DNA of 64,000 nucleotides, taken from Polaromonas sp. YR568. Lineage in GTDB: Bacteria; Pseudomonadota; Gammaproteobacteria; Burkholderiales; Burkholderiaceae_C. The stretch spans positions 243,686-307,685 of the forward strand of contig NZ_FPBM01000006.1 in the NCBI RefSeq assembly GCF_900116715.1, in the 5' to 3' direction. A model generated the notes under the pieces. It searched no databases. It was not told where the DNA came from and saw only the letters and a list, made by a program, of their open reading frames with translations. Position 1 is the stretch's first letter, and every line of letters begins with the position of its first letter. Below are positions 47,339 to 56,922 of this stretch, in pieces. The translations under genes were made by a program, and so were the position numbers.

Positions 47339-48796
47339 ATGCTTGAATTGAACTGGAAACCGCTGCGCTCCTGCATGACTGCGGGGCTGATCGCTGCTGC
47401 CGCCGTCTCCGTGCTGGTGCCGGTGGCGCCTGCGTGGGCGCAGAACCGCACCTTGCCTGATTTCACCGACCTGGTCGAGCAGGTCGGGCCGTCGGTGGTC
47501 AACATCCGCACCCTGGAGAAGGTCAAGGCATCGGCCTCCGGCGGCGCCGACGAGCAGATGCTGGAGTTTTTCAGGCGTTTCGGCATTCCTGTTCCGCCCA
47601 ACATGCCCCGGGCGCCCCGCCCTGACCGCAACCAGCCTGACGAAGACCAGCCCCGCGGTGTCGGGTCCGGTTTCATCCTGACGGCGGACGGTTTTGTCAT
47701 GACCAATGCCCACGTGGTTGACGGCGCGGACGAAGTCATCGTGACCTTGACCGACAAACGCGAATTCAAAGCCAAGATCATTGGCGCCGACAAGCGAAGC
47801 GACGTGGCTGTGGTCAAGATCGAAGCCACCGGCCTGCCGGCCGTCAAGATCGGCGACATCAACCGCCTGAAGGTGGGTGAATGGGTGATGGCCATCGGCT
47901 CGCCATTCGGGCTTGAAAACACCGTGACCGCCGGCATCGTGAGCGCCAAGCAGCGCGATACCGGTGACTACCTGCCTTTCATCCAGACCGATGTGGCCAT
48001 CAATCCGGGCAATTCAGGCGGGCCGCTCATCAACATGCGCGGTGAGGTTGTGGGCATCAATAGCCAGATCTACTCGCGCTCCGGGGGCTTTCAGGGCATT
48101 TCCTTTTCCATCCCCATCGACGAAGCCGCGCGCGTGTCCGACCAGCTGCGCAGCACCGGCAAGGTGACGCGGGGCCGTATCGGCGTGCAGATCGACCAGG
48201 TCACCAAAGAGGTGGCGGAATCCATCGGTCTGGGCAAGGCGCAGGGCGCGCTGGTCCGGGGCGTCGAAACCGGCGCACCCGCAGAAAAAGCCGGCATTGA
48301 AGCCGGAGACATCATCATCAAGTTTGACGGCAAGCCGATCGAGAAATCCAGCGACCTGCCGCGCATGGTGGGCAATGTGAAGCCCGGCACCAAGGCCGTG
48401 GTCACGGTGTTCAGGCGCGGCGCCAGCAAAGACCTGACGGTCACCATCGGCGAAGTCGAGCCGGAAAAACCAACCCGCAAGGCCTCCGGCCCAGAGCCCA
48501 AAGCGCCCGTGGCCGGCGCCGCCCAGGCTTTGGGGCTGGTGGTGAGCGAAGTGTCCGATGCGCAAAAGAAAGAGCTCAAGATCAAGGGCGGCGTCAAGGT
48601 CGACACGGCTGATGCCGCTGCTGCCCGCGCCGGCCTCAAAGAGGGTGACGTGATCGTCGCGATCGCCAACTCTGAAGTCACCAGCGTCAAGGAGTTCGAA
48701 GCCGCGCTGGCGAAGATCGACAAGTCCAAGCCCATCAACGTCCTGTTTCGCCGCGGCGAATGGGCGCAATACGCGTTAATTCGTCCCACTCGCTGA
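47339..48796 (+). CDS. mucD: Periplasmic serine protease Do/MucD-type
   Basis: A roughly 485-residue HtrA-family protease-chaperone. A signal peptide ends at PAWA (residue 34), the catalytic triad is H125, D155 and S226 (in GNSGGP), and two PDZ domains span about 265-355 and 390-480. Numbering uses ATG 47339, chosen for a compact signal peptide and ACGAGG upstream; ATG 47309 is in frame and possible. In Pseudomonas MucD restrains AlgU activity by clearing misfolded proteins. It ends the rpoE operon. Confidence 0.93.
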   Translation: MLELNWKPLRSCMTAGLIAAAAVSVLVPVAPAWAQNRTLPDFTDLVEQVGPSVVNIRTLEKVKASASGGADEQMLEFFRRFGIPVPPNMPRAPRPDRNQPDEDQPRGVGSGFILTADGFVMTNAHVVDGADEVIVTLTDKREFKAKIIGADKRSDVAVVKIEATGLPAVKIGDINRLKVGEWVMAIGSPFGLENTVTAGIVSAKQRDTGDYLPFIQTDVAINPGNSGGPLINMRGEVVGINSQIYSRSGGFQGISFSIPIDEAARVSDQLRSTGKVTRGRIGVQIDQVTKEVAESIGLGKAQGALVRGVETGAPAEKAGIEAGDIIIKFDGKPIEKSSDLPRMVGNVKPGTKAVVTVFRRGASKDLTVTIGEVEPEKPTRKASGPEPKAPVAGAAQALGLVVSEVSDAQKKELKIKGGVKVDTADAAAARAGLKEGDVIVAIANSEVTSVKEFEAALAKIDKSKPINVLFRRGEWAQYALIRPTR

Positions 48797-49026
48797 AGGA
48801 TGTAGTGGTCCCCTCTCTGCTCCCAGTGGGCAGAGCGGGGCGCTAACTACCACGAGGAGACAGGCGCTCTCGTAGAGCCGCCGCAAGCTGTTTCCCCTCG
48901 CCAGGCTCCTCATACCCCGCCGCCATTTGGGGGTTTTTGGCAATTTGGGTCTGATTTTGTATCCGCGAAAAAATATATTTTCGGGCGGGTGAGCCACCCA
49001 TTTTGTTAGTGACTGCTCACAATAAA

Positions 49027-49054
49027 TCGACCCAATAAGGGATTTCGGTAGAAT
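49027..49054 (+). promoter_or_regulatory. Candidate promoter upstream of lepA
   Basis: TCGACC (49027-49032) and TAGAAT (49049-49054) separated by 16 bp. Both are one or two changes from sigma-70 consensus. It could drive lepA-lepB if the downstream terminator is read through. Confidence 0.45.
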
Positions 49055-49182
49055 AGGGGCTCGGCGCTGCGTCTTTTGGATATATCGGGGCGTGCGAAAT
49101 CCCGCTTTCGATCTTAATACCGGGTAATACCGGTCGATCCACAGATCACCCACAAGTTGTCCAGAGACAAGCAGTTTAAAAT

Positions 49183-49202
49183 TGTGAATAAGTTGTGCAT
49201 AA
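49183..49202 (-). promoter_or_regulatory. Tandem DnaA-box-like sites
   Basis: TGTGAATAA (49183-49191) and TGTGCATAA (49194-49202) are the reverse complements of TTATTCACA and TTATGCACA, both fitting the DnaA box TTWTNCACA. They lie in the same orientation 11 bp apart, one helical turn. Weaker 7-of-9 matches occur at 49135-49143 and 49146-49154. Confidence 0.45.
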
Positions 49203-49318
49203 GATTCATGTTGCTAGGCTGCAACGACAAAAATATGGCCATTTTGGGACTGTTCGACTCTGGCTTTTTGCCTACAATGAAGTTCCAACTATCGCAGTTG
49301 CCATAGATTGTTGGTTCA

Positions 49319-49349
49319 GGGCGCGTCGCTACTCGACGCGCCCTTTTTT
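49319..49349 (+). terminator. Strong Rho-independent terminator 66 bp before lepA
   Basis: A 10-bp perfect stem GGGCGCGTCG/CGACGCGCCC (49319-49328 and 49334-49343), loop CTACT, and six T. It is over 500 bp from mucD, so it most likely ends a short transcript born inside this gap, perhaps from the TACAAT box at 49273, giving an RNA of roughly 65 nt, or acts as an attenuator of lepA. Confidence 0.85.
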
Positions 49350-49414
49350 ATGGCCCCTTGCGAATTGAGTCCAATCTCTTCGCAATACTTTCAAGTACTT
49401 AGGCGTTCTCGTTG

Positions 49415-51226
49415 ATGAATCACATCAGAAATTTTTCGATCATTGCGCACATTGATCACGGCAAATCCACGCTTGCTGATCGGCTCATCCAGCGCTGCGG
49501 CGGTTTGCAAGACAGAGAGATGAGTGCGCAGGTTCTGGATTCGATGGATATTGAAAAAGAGCGTGGGATAACCATCAAGGCGCAGACCGCTGCGCTCAAA
49601 TACAAGGCACTCAACGGCGAGGTTTACAACCTCAATCTGATCGACACGCCGGGCCATGTCGACTTTTCATACGAAGTGAGCCGCTCGCTGTCCGCATGCG
49701 AAGGCGCGCTGCTGGTTGTCGATGCCAGCCAGGGTGTGGAAGCACAGACGGTCGCCAACTGCTACACCGCCCTCGACCTCGGCGTAGAGGTTGTGCCGGT
49801 GCTCAACAAGATGGATCTGCCGCAGGCCGATCCGGAAAACGCCAAACAGGAAATCGAGGAGGTGATCGGTATCGACGCCACCGACGCGATTCCCTGCAGC
49901 GCCAAGAGCGGCATGGGCATCGACGAGATTCTGGAGGCCATCGTCGCCCGGATCCCGTCGCCCAAGGGCAACCCGGACGGCCCGTTGCGCGCCATGATCA
50001 TCGACAGCTGGTACGACGCCTACGTGGGCGTGGTCATGCTGGTGCGCGTGGTCGATGGCCGGCTCGCCAAAGGCGACCGCATCAAGCTGATGGCCAGCGA
50101 GGCGACCTACAACGCCGAGCAGCTGGGCGTCTTCACGCCGCACACAGAGCCGCGCCCGGCGCTCGAGCCCGGTGAAGTGGGTTTTGTGATTGCCGGCATC
50201 AAGGAGTTGCAGGCCGCCCGCGTGGGCGACACCGTCACGCTGATCAAGCCCGGCACCGGCGGCGCAGCCTTTACCGCCACCGAGGCATTGCCCGGTTTCA
50301 AGGAAATCCAGCCGGCCGTGTTTGCCGGCCTCTACCCGTCGGAAGCCAGCGAGTACGAGTCGCTGCGCGACGCGCTGGAAAAGCTCAAGCTCAACGATGC
50401 CTCGCTGCATTACGAGCCGGAAGTCAGCGAAGCGCTGGGTTTTGGCTTTCGCTGCGGTTTCCTGGGGCTGCTGCACATGGAAATCGTGCAGGAGCGGCTC
50501 GAGCGCGAGTTCGACCAGGACCTGATCACCACCGCACCCAGCGTGGTCTACGAAGTGCTCAGGACGGACGGCGAAACCATCAAGGTCGAGAACCCGTCCA
50601 AAATCCCGGACGGCGGGAAAGTCAACGAAATCCGCGAGCCCATCGTCACCGTGCATCTCTATATGCCGCAGGACTATGTGGGCGCCGTCATGACGCTGGC
50701 CAACCAGAAGCGCGGTATCCAGCTGAACATGGCCTATCACGGCAAGCAGGTCATGCTGACCTACGAAATGCCGCTGGGCGAGATCGTGCTGGACTTCTTC
50801 GACAAGCTCAAATCCGTCTCGCGCGGCTACGCGTCCATGGACTACGAATTCAAGGAATTCCGGGCCTCCGACGTCGTCAAGGTCGACATCCTGCTTAACG
50901 GCGAGAAGGTCGATGCCCTGTCCATCATCGTCCACCGCAGCCAGTCGGCCTACCGCGGACGGGCGGTGGTGGCCAAAATGCGCGAGATCATTTCCCGCCA
51001 GCAATTCGACGTGGCGATCCAGGCGGCCATCGGGGCCAACATCATCGCGCGTGAGACAATCAAGGCGCTTCGCAAAAACGTGATCGCCAAGTGCTACGGC
51101 GGCGACATTTCACGCAAACGCAAGCTCCTGGAAAAACAAAAAGCGGGTAAAAAACGCATGAAACAAATCGGTTCCGTTGAAGTACCCCAGGAAGCTTTCC
51201 TGGCCATTTTGCAGGTGGAAGACTGA
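49415..51226 (+). CDS. lepA: Elongation factor 4 (LepA)
   Basis: A 603-residue ribosome-associated GTPase that back-translocates or helps initiation under stress. The G1 motif AHIDHGKST is at residues 11-19, followed by DTPGHVDF and NKMD, and the unique C-terminal domain ends with the basic [33 protein letters not shown] chose the ATG at 49415; a TTG directly before it is in frame. The stop overlaps the lepB ATG by one base. Confidence 0.97.
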   Translation: MNHIRNFSIIAHIDHGKSTLADRLIQRCGGLQDREMSAQVLDSMDIEKERGITIKAQTAALKYKALNGEVYNLNLIDTPGHVDFSYEVSRSLSACEGALLVVDASQGVEAQTVANCYTALDLGVEVVPVLNKMDLPQADPENAKQEIEEVIGIDATDAIPCSAKSGMGIDEILEAIVARIPSPKGNPDGPLRAMIIDSWYDAYVGVVMLVRVVDGRLAKGDRIKLMASEATYNAEQLGVFTPHTEPRPALEPGEVGFVIAGIKELQAARVGDTVTLIKPGTGGAAFTATEALPGFKEIQPAVFAGLYPSEASEYESLRDALEKLKLNDASLHYEPEVSEALGFGFRCGFLGLLHMEIVQERLEREFDQDLITTAPSVVYEVLRTDGETIKVENPSKIPDGGKVNEIREPIVTVHLYMPQDYVGAVMTLANQKRGIQLNMAYHGKQVMLTYEMPLGEIVLDFFDKLKSVSRGYASMDYEFKEFRASDVVKVDILLNGEKVDALSIIVHRSQSAYRGRAVVAKMREIISRQQFDVAIQAAIGANIIARETIKALRKNVIAKCYGGDISRKRKLLEKQKAGKKRMKQIGSVEVPQEAFLAILQVED

Positions 51227-52203
51227 TGCGCGGCGCAATGAGCACGATCACGGCCATGGTGCTGGCGGCCTTTGCGGGTTACGGCGCCGCCTGGTACTTC
51301 GGCCTCGTCGAAGGTAACTTCTCCCTGCTGCTGTTCCTGGCATCGGTGGTCACCGGCATCTACTGGCTGGCCGAGCGGTTCTACTTCCTGCCGCAACGCC
51401 ACCAGGCCGTCGCGGCGCTGGAGGCCAGCACCGCCCAGCGACGCGATGAGCTGGCTAAAAAGGGCATCAACCAGGTCGACAACAATCTGGATGAGGCCAA
51501 AACCCGGCTCATCATGCAGCCCTGGTGGCTGGACTGGACGGCGGGCCTCTTCCCGGTGATCGTGGTGGTGTTCCTGCTGCGTTCTTTCCTGTTTGAGCCC
51601 TTCAAGATCCCGTCGGGCTCCATGATCCCGACCCTGCTCATCAACGACCTGATCCTGGTCAACAAATTCCACTATGGCGTGCGCCTGCCGGTGCTCAACA
51701 TCAAGGTGCTGGACAACAACAGCCCGCAGCGCGGCGACGTGATGGTGTTCCGCTACCCGCCCAAGCCCAGCCTGGACTACATCAAACGCGTGGTGGGAGT
51801 GCCCGGCGACGAGGTGGCCTACCTGAACAAGAAGCTGACCATCAATGGCCAGCCCGTGACCAAGACGGCGCTGCCGGACTTCTTCGACACGGACACCATG
51901 CTCTACTCGAAGCAGTTCGAAGAGGACCTTGGCAGCAAGACGCACCGCATACTGAACTATGCAAACAGCGCGCCTTTCATCAACTCCACCTACGACTTTC
52001 CTTTTAAAACCAATTGCCGCTACAGCATCGAGGGTGTGGTTTGCAAGGTGCCTGAAGGCCAGTACTTCATGATGGGCGACAACCGGGACAATTCCGAGGA
52101 TTCCCGTTATTGGGGCTTTGTGCCGGAGAAAAACATCGTGGGCAAGGCCTTTTTTGTCTGGATGAACTTCGGTAACCTCAAGCGGATTGGCTCGTTTAAC
52201 TGA
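51226..52203 (+). CDS. lepB: Signal peptidase I
   Basis: A 325-residue inner-membrane serine protease that removes signal peptides. Membrane segments lie near residues 7-25, 31-47 and 106-122. The Ser-Lys dyad is S132 in IPSGSMIP and K187 in YIKRVVGVPGD. MGDNRDNSEDSRYWG near the C-terminus is the conserved box E. It is coupled to lepA as in E. coli. The long spacer after it includes a hairpin. Confidence 0.96.
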   Translation: MRGAMSTITAMVLAAFAGYGAAWYFGLVEGNFSLLLFLASVVTGIYWLAERFYFLPQRHQAVAALEASTAQRRDELAKKGINQVDNNLDEAKTRLIMQPWWLDWTAGLFPVIVVVFLLRSFLFEPFKIPSGSMIPTLLINDLILVNKFHYGVRLPVLNIKVLDNNSPQRGDVMVFRYPPKPSLDYIKRVVGVPGDEVAYLNKKLTINGQPVTKTALPDFFDTDTMLYSKQFEEDLGSKTHRILNYANSAPFINSTYDFPFKTNCRYSIEGVVCKVPEGQYFMMGDNRDNSEDSRYWGFVPEKNIVGKAFFVWMNFGNLKRIGSFN

Positions 52204-52542
52204 GCGGCTTTGAGGGCGGGCCTGATTGCCGCGGCGCCACAGCTCAAGCGCGGGGGCGGTTGGGCTTGAGCTGCAGGCCTGGCGCGCTTTCCCTTCTGGC
52301 GGGATTGCCGTTACAGTAGCGAAGGTGTATCGGCAAGATGTCTCGCAGGTAGTATTGCGTGGCGGGTAATTACCGCGATAATTCGCTGGATTTTGCACAG
52401 GGCCGTGGCGCCCGCGAAACCATCATCTGCAAGGTTTTCTGGCCTGGATGAAGGCGGCTCAATCCCCCAATATGGGTTCTTCGGCCAGGCGGCATTTTGA
52501 TGGCCGGCACGAAGGACTTTTTTAGTCAAAGCAGGAGAAAAA
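52204..52542. other. 339-bp gap between lepB and DUF4845 gene
   Basis: No gene is visible. A stem CAGCTCAAG/CTTGAGCTG (52240-52248 and 52265-52273) with a 16-nt loop lies just after lepB but lacks a T tract. GGTAATTACC near 52365 is a short palindrome. The last part holds the ribosome site (GCAGGAG) of the next gene. An rnc-era promoter may be here; I see no clear boxes. Confidence 0.5.
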
Positions 52543-52884
52543 ATGAAACGTCAACAACGCGGTATTTCCTTCATAGGCCTTCTGTTTATATGCATCGTCC
52601 TGGTGTGCGCCGGCATTGTGGCTGCCCAGGTCTTCCCGACGCTGGTGGAGTACCAGAACATCACCAAGGCCGCCAACAAGGCCAAAGAAGGCAGCACCGT
52701 GACGGAAGTCCGGACGATCTTCGACAAGGCGGCCCAGATTGACGATATCAAGGCGATCACCGGCAAAGACCTGGAAGTGACCAAGGAAGGCGACAGAACC
52801 GTGGTGACGTTCGCCTATACCAAGGAAATCCACATGGCCGGCCCTGCTTATTTGCTGCTGAAGTACAGCAATAAATCCAAATAA
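52543..52884 (+). CDS. DUF4845 membrane protein with pilin-like N-terminus
   Basis: A 113-residue protein starting MKRQQRGISFIGLLF, a basic leader with Gly followed by a hydrophobic helix, similar to type IV prepilins but lacking the usual Phe and Glu at +1 and +5. The remaining domain is small and soluble. This DUF4845 family is regularly encoded between lepB and rnc in betaproteobacteria and gammaproteobacteria; the function is unknown. Its TAA is followed directly by the rnc GTG. Confidence 0.88.
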   Translation: MKRQQRGISFIGLLFICIVLVCAGIVAAQVFPTLVEYQNITKAANKAKEGSTVTEVRTIFDKAAQIDDIKAITGKDLEVTKEGDRTVVTFAYTKEIHMAGPAYLLLKYSNKSK

Positions 52885-53586
52885 GTGCGAGCCGGCGCCA
52901 CATCCAGCCCGGGTCTGCCGGCACTGCAAAAGCGCCTGGAGCATGAGTTCTCCAACCCCAAACTGCTGCAGCAGGCGCTGACGCACCGAAGTTTCTCCGC
53001 AGACCACAACGAGCGCATCGAGTTTCTGGGCGATTCCGTCCTGAACCTGGCGGTTGCGGGTCTCCTCTATGAGCAACTGAGCGAACTGCCCGAAGGCGAC
53101 CTGTCGCGTGTGCGCGCCAACCTGGTCAAGCAGGACACCCTGCACAAGCTCGCCGTGGTGCTGGGTCTGCCCGACATGGTGCGGCTCGGCGAAGGCGAAG
53201 CCAAATCCGGCGGCCACAAGCGTCCGTCCATCCTCGCCGACGCGCTGGAAGCCGTCATCGGCGCGGTCTACCTGGACGCGGGTTTCGACACCGCCAACCA
53301 GCTGGTGCGCCGCCTCTTCAAGGATGTCGAGATCAACCCCCAGATGCAGGCCATCGGCAAGGATCCGAAGACCGAATTGCAGGAGTGGTTGCAAGGGCGC
53401 AAAATGAACCTGCCCATCTACCGCGTGGTGGGCACCATGGGCGCGGCCCACAAACAGACATTTGACGTGGAATGCGAAATCGCCGAATACGGGCGGGCTG
53501 AGCGCGGCATCGGCGGTTCGCGCCGGGCCGGAGAGCAGGCCGCCGCGGCGGCCATGCTGATGTTTGTCAAGACACTGGACTCCTGA
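52885..53586 (+). CDS. rnc: Ribonuclease III
   Basis: A 233-residue double-strand-specific endoribonuclease. The signature [15 protein letters not shown] (E43, E46, D50) marks the catalytic helix; a double-stranded RNA-binding domain occupies about residues 155-228 ([13 protein letters not shown] to GEQAAAAAM). The start is GTG at 52885, directly after the upstream stop. It precedes era, the usual arrangement. Confidence 0.95.
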   Translation: MRAGATSSPGLPALQKRLEHEFSNPKLLQQALTHRSFSADHNERIEFLGDSVLNLAVAGLLYEQLSELPEGDLSRVRANLVKQDTLHKLAVVLGLPDMVRLGEGEAKSGGHKRPSILADALEAVIGAVYLDAGFDTANQLVRRLFKDVEINPQMQAIGKDPKTELQEWLQGRKMNLPIYRVVGTMGAAHKQTFDVECEIAEYGRAERGIGGSRRAGEQAAAAAMLMFVKTLDS

Positions 53587-53644
53587 CTCCGCGCCGGGGC
53601 AGCCGCCGGCCGCCTGGAGGGCGGCAGGCCAACACACCAAGATT

Positions 53645-54733
53645 ATGAGTACAGGTAAAAAAGAACCCAAAGCGCCGAAAAAAGCGGCCGCCACCCCGGC
53701 AAAGGCCACGGCAGCCAAACCCAAGGCGCGGCAGGCCGAACCCCTCGAAGCGGCCCAGCCGCCCGATGCGCTGGAAGCCATGCTGGCGCAGGCCCTGTCC
53801 GCACGCGGCCCGGCGGTGCCTGCCGCCGGCGCGGCGCCCCTGCCACCGGCCGGTGAGCAGCGCTGTGGCCTGATCGCCATCGTCGGCAAGCCCAATGTGG
53901 GCAAATCCACCCTGCTCAATGCCCTGGTGGGGCAAAAAATCAGCATCACCTCGCGCAAGGCCCAGACCACGCGCCACCGCATCACCGGCATGCGCACGGT
54001 CAAGGCGACGCAGTATGTTTTCGTCGACACGCCGGGCTTTCAGACCCGGCACGGCAACGCGCTGAACCGTTCGCTGAACCGCACTGTGGTGGGTGCCGTC
54101 AACGACGTGGACCTGATTGTCTTTGTGGTCGAGGCCGGCCAGTTCAACCAGGCCGATGCCAAGGTGCTGGCCCTGCTGCCTGAAAAAACACCGGCGATTT
54201 TGCTGGCCAACAAGTTTGACCTGATCCATCGCCGCGCCGAGATCGCCCCCTGGCTCAAGGAAATGCAGGAGCGCCACCCATTCGCCGAGTTCGTGCCCAT
54301 GTCGGCCAACAACGCCAAAGACATTGAGCGCCTGTTCGGCATCTGCGAAAAGTATTTGCCCACCCAGCCCTGGATGTACGGCGCCGACGAGCTGACCGAC
54401 CGCAGCGACCGCTTTATGGCCGCCGAGATCATCCGCGAAAAGCTCTTTCGCCTTACGGGCGACGAATTGCCCTACACCTCCACCGTCATCATTGACCAGT
54501 ACGAAGAAGAGGGGGCGCTGCGCAAGATTGCCGCCACCATCGTGGTCGAGCGCGACGGCCACAAGGGCATGATCATTGGCGAGAAGGGCGAAAAGCTCAA
54601 ACGCATAGGCACTGAAGCCCGCCATGAGCTGGAGACGCTGACAGGCGGTAAGGTGTTCCTGGAGATCTGGGTGAAAGTCCGCTCCGGCTGGGCCGACGAT
54701 GAAGCGAGAGTCAAGACCTTTGGGTATGAATGA
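53645..54733 (+). CDS. era: GTPase Era with an N-terminal extension
   Basis: A 362-residue GTPase for 16S rRNA maturation and 30S assembly. The G1 motif GKPNVGKST is at residues 81-89, then DTPGFQT and NKFD, and a C-terminal KH domain with [24 protein letters not shown]. About 73 residues before the G domain are Lys/Ala/Pro-rich and appear disordered; E. coli Era (301 residues) lacks them. I chose ATG 53645; a longer start would overlap rnc. Its stop codon opens a copy of the roughly 95-bp repeat. Confidence 0.94.
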   Translation: MSTGKKEPKAPKKAAATPAKATAAKPKARQAEPLEAAQPPDALEAMLAQALSARGPAVPAAGAAPLPPAGEQRCGLIAIVGKPNVGKSTLLNALVGQKISITSRKAQTTRHRITGMRTVKATQYVFVDTPGFQTRHGNALNRSLNRTVVGAVNDVDLIVFVVEAGQFNQADAKVLALLPEKTPAILLANKFDLIHRRAEIAPWLKEMQERHPFAEFVPMSANNAKDIERLFGICEKYLPTQPWMYGADELTDRSDRFMAAEIIREKLFRLTGDELPYTSTVIIDQYEEEGALRKIAATIVVERDGHKGMIIGEKGEKLKRIGTEARHELETLTGGKVFLEIWVKVRSGWADDEARVKTFGYE

Positions 54734-54827
54734 GGCCCCCACGGTCGCTCACTTCGTGTAGCTCCCTGCCCCCCGAGGGGGCCGCCCGCCTGCGGCCTGG
54801 CAAAGCCAGTTCCGCGGCTCATGCTGG
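54732..54827 (+). repeat. Stop-codon-adjacent palindromic repeat, copy 2
   Basis: About 96 bp beginning GAGGCCCCCACGG inside the era TGA. It matches 5821-5914. It contains GCCCCC-CGA-GGGGGC and GCGG-C-CTGGC-AAA-GCCAG-TT-CCGC. Relative to copy 1, the second hairpin has two base pairs changed on both strands of the stem. Confidence 0.8.
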
Positions 54828-54879
54828 AATGGGACTTTCCCCTGACCTCACTGCCGGTCTCTTGTCCGATTTTTGAACC

Positions 54880-55629
54880 ATGGCCACCAAACGCATTGGC
54901 GATGAACCCGCCTACGTCCTCCACCGCTACGACTGGAGCGAGTCCAGCCTGATCCTGGAGGTGTTCACCCGCAAGTACGGGCGGGTGGCGCTGGTGGCGC
55001 GGGGGGCCAAAAAGCCGAGCTCCAGTTTCCGGCCTATCTTGCTGCCTTTGCAGCCGCTGCATATCGCCTTTGGCGGCGACGCTGAAATCCGCACCCTCAA
55101 AAGCGCCGAATGGCAGGGTGGCCATGTCATGCCCACGGGGGATGCGCTGCTGTCGGGTTACTACCTCAACGAGCTCTTGATGCGCCTGATGGCGCGCGAC
55201 GACCCGCATCCGGTGCTGTTTGACGCCTATGCAGCCACGGTGCAATTAATCGCTGCGCAGAGCGCGGAAACCCTGCAGCTGGCGTTGCGGGCGTTTGAGT
55301 TGCGGCTGCTGCGCGACATTGGGCTTTTGCCTCTGCTGGATCTTGAGACTGCCACGCTGGCGCCGCTGGATGCAAACACCCGCTACGTGCTGGTGCCCGA
55401 AGCCGGCTTGAGGCAGGCGCACGACGATGACCGCGTCAGTCTGCCCGGCGCGCAGTGGCAGGCGCTGCAGCAGGCGCTGGGGGACGAGGCCCTGTTCTCC
55501 GACACGGTGCGGGCCTGTATCCCCGGCTTCAATGAGCTTAAGACCCAGTTGCGTGGCCTGCTGCACTACCATTGTGGCGTCAAGGTCCTGAAAACCCGGC
55601 AAATGATGATGGACCTGCAAGCTTTCTAA
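54880..55629 (+). CDS. recO: DNA repair protein RecO
   Basis: A 249-residue recombination mediator that, with RecF and RecR, loads RecA on SSB-coated DNA. The N-terminal OB fold ([37 protein letters not shown]) is typical, followed by an alpha-helical domain ([21 protein letters not shown]). The zinc-finger cysteines of some RecO are absent. It lies 146 bp after era with a repeat between, and 12 bp before pdxJ. Confidence 0.93.
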   Translation: MATKRIGDEPAYVLHRYDWSESSLILEVFTRKYGRVALVARGAKKPSSSFRPILLPLQPLHIAFGGDAEIRTLKSAEWQGGHVMPTGDALLSGYYLNELLMRLMARDDPHPVLFDAYAATVQLIAAQSAETLQLALRAFELRLLRDIGLLPLLDLETATLAPLDANTRYVLVPEAGLRQAHDDDRVSLPGAQWQALQQALGDEALFSDTVRACIPGFNELKTQLRGLLHYHCGVKVLKTRQMMMDLQAF

Positions 55630-55641
55630 CGAGCCACCGCC

Positions 55642-56448
55642 ATGAAACTCCTTTCGCCCGCTCCCGTCTTCTCCCATGTCTATGACAAGACCGCGCTGTC
55701 GGTCAATGTCAACAAAGTCGCCTTGCTGCGCAATTCGCGTCACCTGGACATTCCCAGCGTGTGCCGCGCCGCCGAGCTGTGCCTGGAGGCCGGCGCCCAG
55801 GGCATCACGGTGCATCCGCGGCCAGACGAGCGCCATATCCGCCCTGACGATGTCTTTGAACTTGCCGCACTGATGAAAGACTGGCCCGACCGCGAGTTCA
55901 ATATCGAAGGCAACCCCTTCCAGAATCTGATGGGCTTTGTGCATGACCTGGCCGCCCGGGGCCTGCCGCTGCACCAGTGCACCTTTGTGCCCGACAGCGA
56001 AGACCAGTTCACCAGCGACCACGGCTGGAATTTCCCCGAAGATGCCGGGCGCCTGGCGCCCCTGATCGAGCAGGCGCATGACCGCCGCGTGCGCGTCAGC
56101 CTCTTCATGGACCCGGTGCCTGAAGCCATGGCCGCCGCCAAAGCCGTGGGCGCCGACCGGGTGGAGTTCTACACCGAGACTTATGCGCGCGCCTGGGCCA
56201 CCTCTGAGAAAGCCGAAGTCCTGGCCCGCTTTACCCGCGCGGCGCAGGCAGCTGCCGCGGCCGGCCTGGGCATCAACGCCGGCCACGACCTGAACAGTGA
56301 CAACCTCGCGGAGTTTGTCCGCGAAGTCCCTGGCGTGCTCGAAGTGTCGATAGGCCACGCTTTTGTCGCCGACGCGCTGGAGCTCGGCTACGCCGCCACC
56401 ACCCGGCGTTACCTGCATTGCATCACCCAAGCATTCGCCCCCGCATGA
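55642..56448 (+). CDS. pdxJ: Pyridoxine 5'-phosphate synthase
   Basis: A 268-residue TIM-barrel enzyme that condenses deoxyxylulose 5-phosphate with 3-amino-2-oxopropyl phosphate to pyridoxine phosphate. Typical segments are [40 protein letters not shown] and the C-terminal phosphate-binding [16 protein letters not shown]. The N-terminus is about 15 residues longer than in E. coli. Its stop overlaps the acpS start (ATGA). Confidence 0.95.
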   Translation: MKLLSPAPVFSHVYDKTALSVNVNKVALLRNSRHLDIPSVCRAAELCLEAGAQGITVHPRPDERHIRPDDVFELAALMKDWPDREFNIEGNPFQNLMGFVHDLAARGLPLHQCTFVPDSEDQFTSDHGWNFPEDAGRLAPLIEQAHDRRVRVSLFMDPVPEAMAAAKAVGADRVEFYTETYARAWATSEKAEVLARFTRAAQAAAAAGLGINAGHDLNSDNLAEFVREVPGVLEVSIGHAFVADALELGYAATTRRYLHCITQAFAPA

Positions 56449-56843
56449 TTTACGGTATTGGCACTGACATCTGCGACGTGCGCCGCATCCGCGCCAGCCT
56501 CGAGAGGCACGGCGAGCGATTTGCCCGCAAAATCCTCGCCGACGGCGAACTCGCCACCTGGAAAGACCGCAGCGCACGCTGGCCCGACCGTGGCGTCAGC
56601 TACCTGGCCACGCGGTTCTCGGCCAAAGAGGCTTTCAGCAAAGCCATAGGCACCGGCATGCGCATGCCCATGACCTGGCGCTCGTGTGAGATCGCCAAGG
56701 CTGCCAGCGGCAAACCCGAGATCGTGTTGCACGGCGCCCTCAAAACCTGGTTCGAGGCACGCCAGCTCACCGCGCACGTCACCGTGACCGACGAGACCGA
56801 TTACGCCGCCAGTTTTTGTGTTGTAGAGAAAAAACCGCTGTAA
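56445..56843 (+). CDS. acpS: Holo-ACP synthase
   Basis: A 132-residue phosphopantetheinyl transferase that activates AcpP by attaching the CoA arm to its serine. The motifs [12 protein letters not shown] (catalytic Asp) and [15 protein letters not shown] (Glu and Lys) are clear. Start at 56445, overlapping pdxJ by 4 bp, gives the canonical MIYGIGTD start. The substrate ACP is encoded at 42649. Confidence 0.95.
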   Translation: MIYGIGTDICDVRRIRASLERHGERFARKILADGELATWKDRSARWPDRGVSYLATRFSAKEAFSKAIGTGMRMPMTWRSCEIAKAASGKPEIVLHGALKTWFEARQLTAHVTVTDETDYAASFCVVEKKPL

Positions 56844-56866
56844 GCCTTATCAATAGAGCGTAAGAA

Positions 56867-56883
56867 GCTATCAATTCAATAGT
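56867..56883. repeat. 17-bp palindromic mini-repeat
   Basis: GCTATCAATTCAATAGT, a near-palindrome in the 79-bp gap between acpS and nagZ. It is related to 10098-10114 and 63629-63645. Confidence 0.6.
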
Positions 56884-56922
56884 AAGCCTGGCAAGCAAGA
56901 ACAACCCTCCGGACTCCCTTTT

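Larger units (their letters stand above)
48797..49414. other. 618-bp AT-rich regulatory region before lepA
   Basis: No gene is visible. It contains, in order: an AT-rich dyad CGAAAA...TTTTCG near 48966-48983, a likely promoter (49027-49054), direct repeats of ATACCGG near 49118-49134, DnaA-box-like sites (49135-49202), a TACAAT box (49273-49278) and a strong terminator (49319-49349). Base composition is clearly richer in A+T than the surrounding genes. No terminator specific to mucD was seen. Confidence 0.6.

Noticed and set aside
48797..49414. Interpretation of the AT-rich, DnaA-box-containing gap as the chromosomal origin.
   Set aside because: No dnaA, dnaN, rpmH, gyrB or parAB lies nearby and only two boxes fit well, so a regulatory or titration site is more likely.
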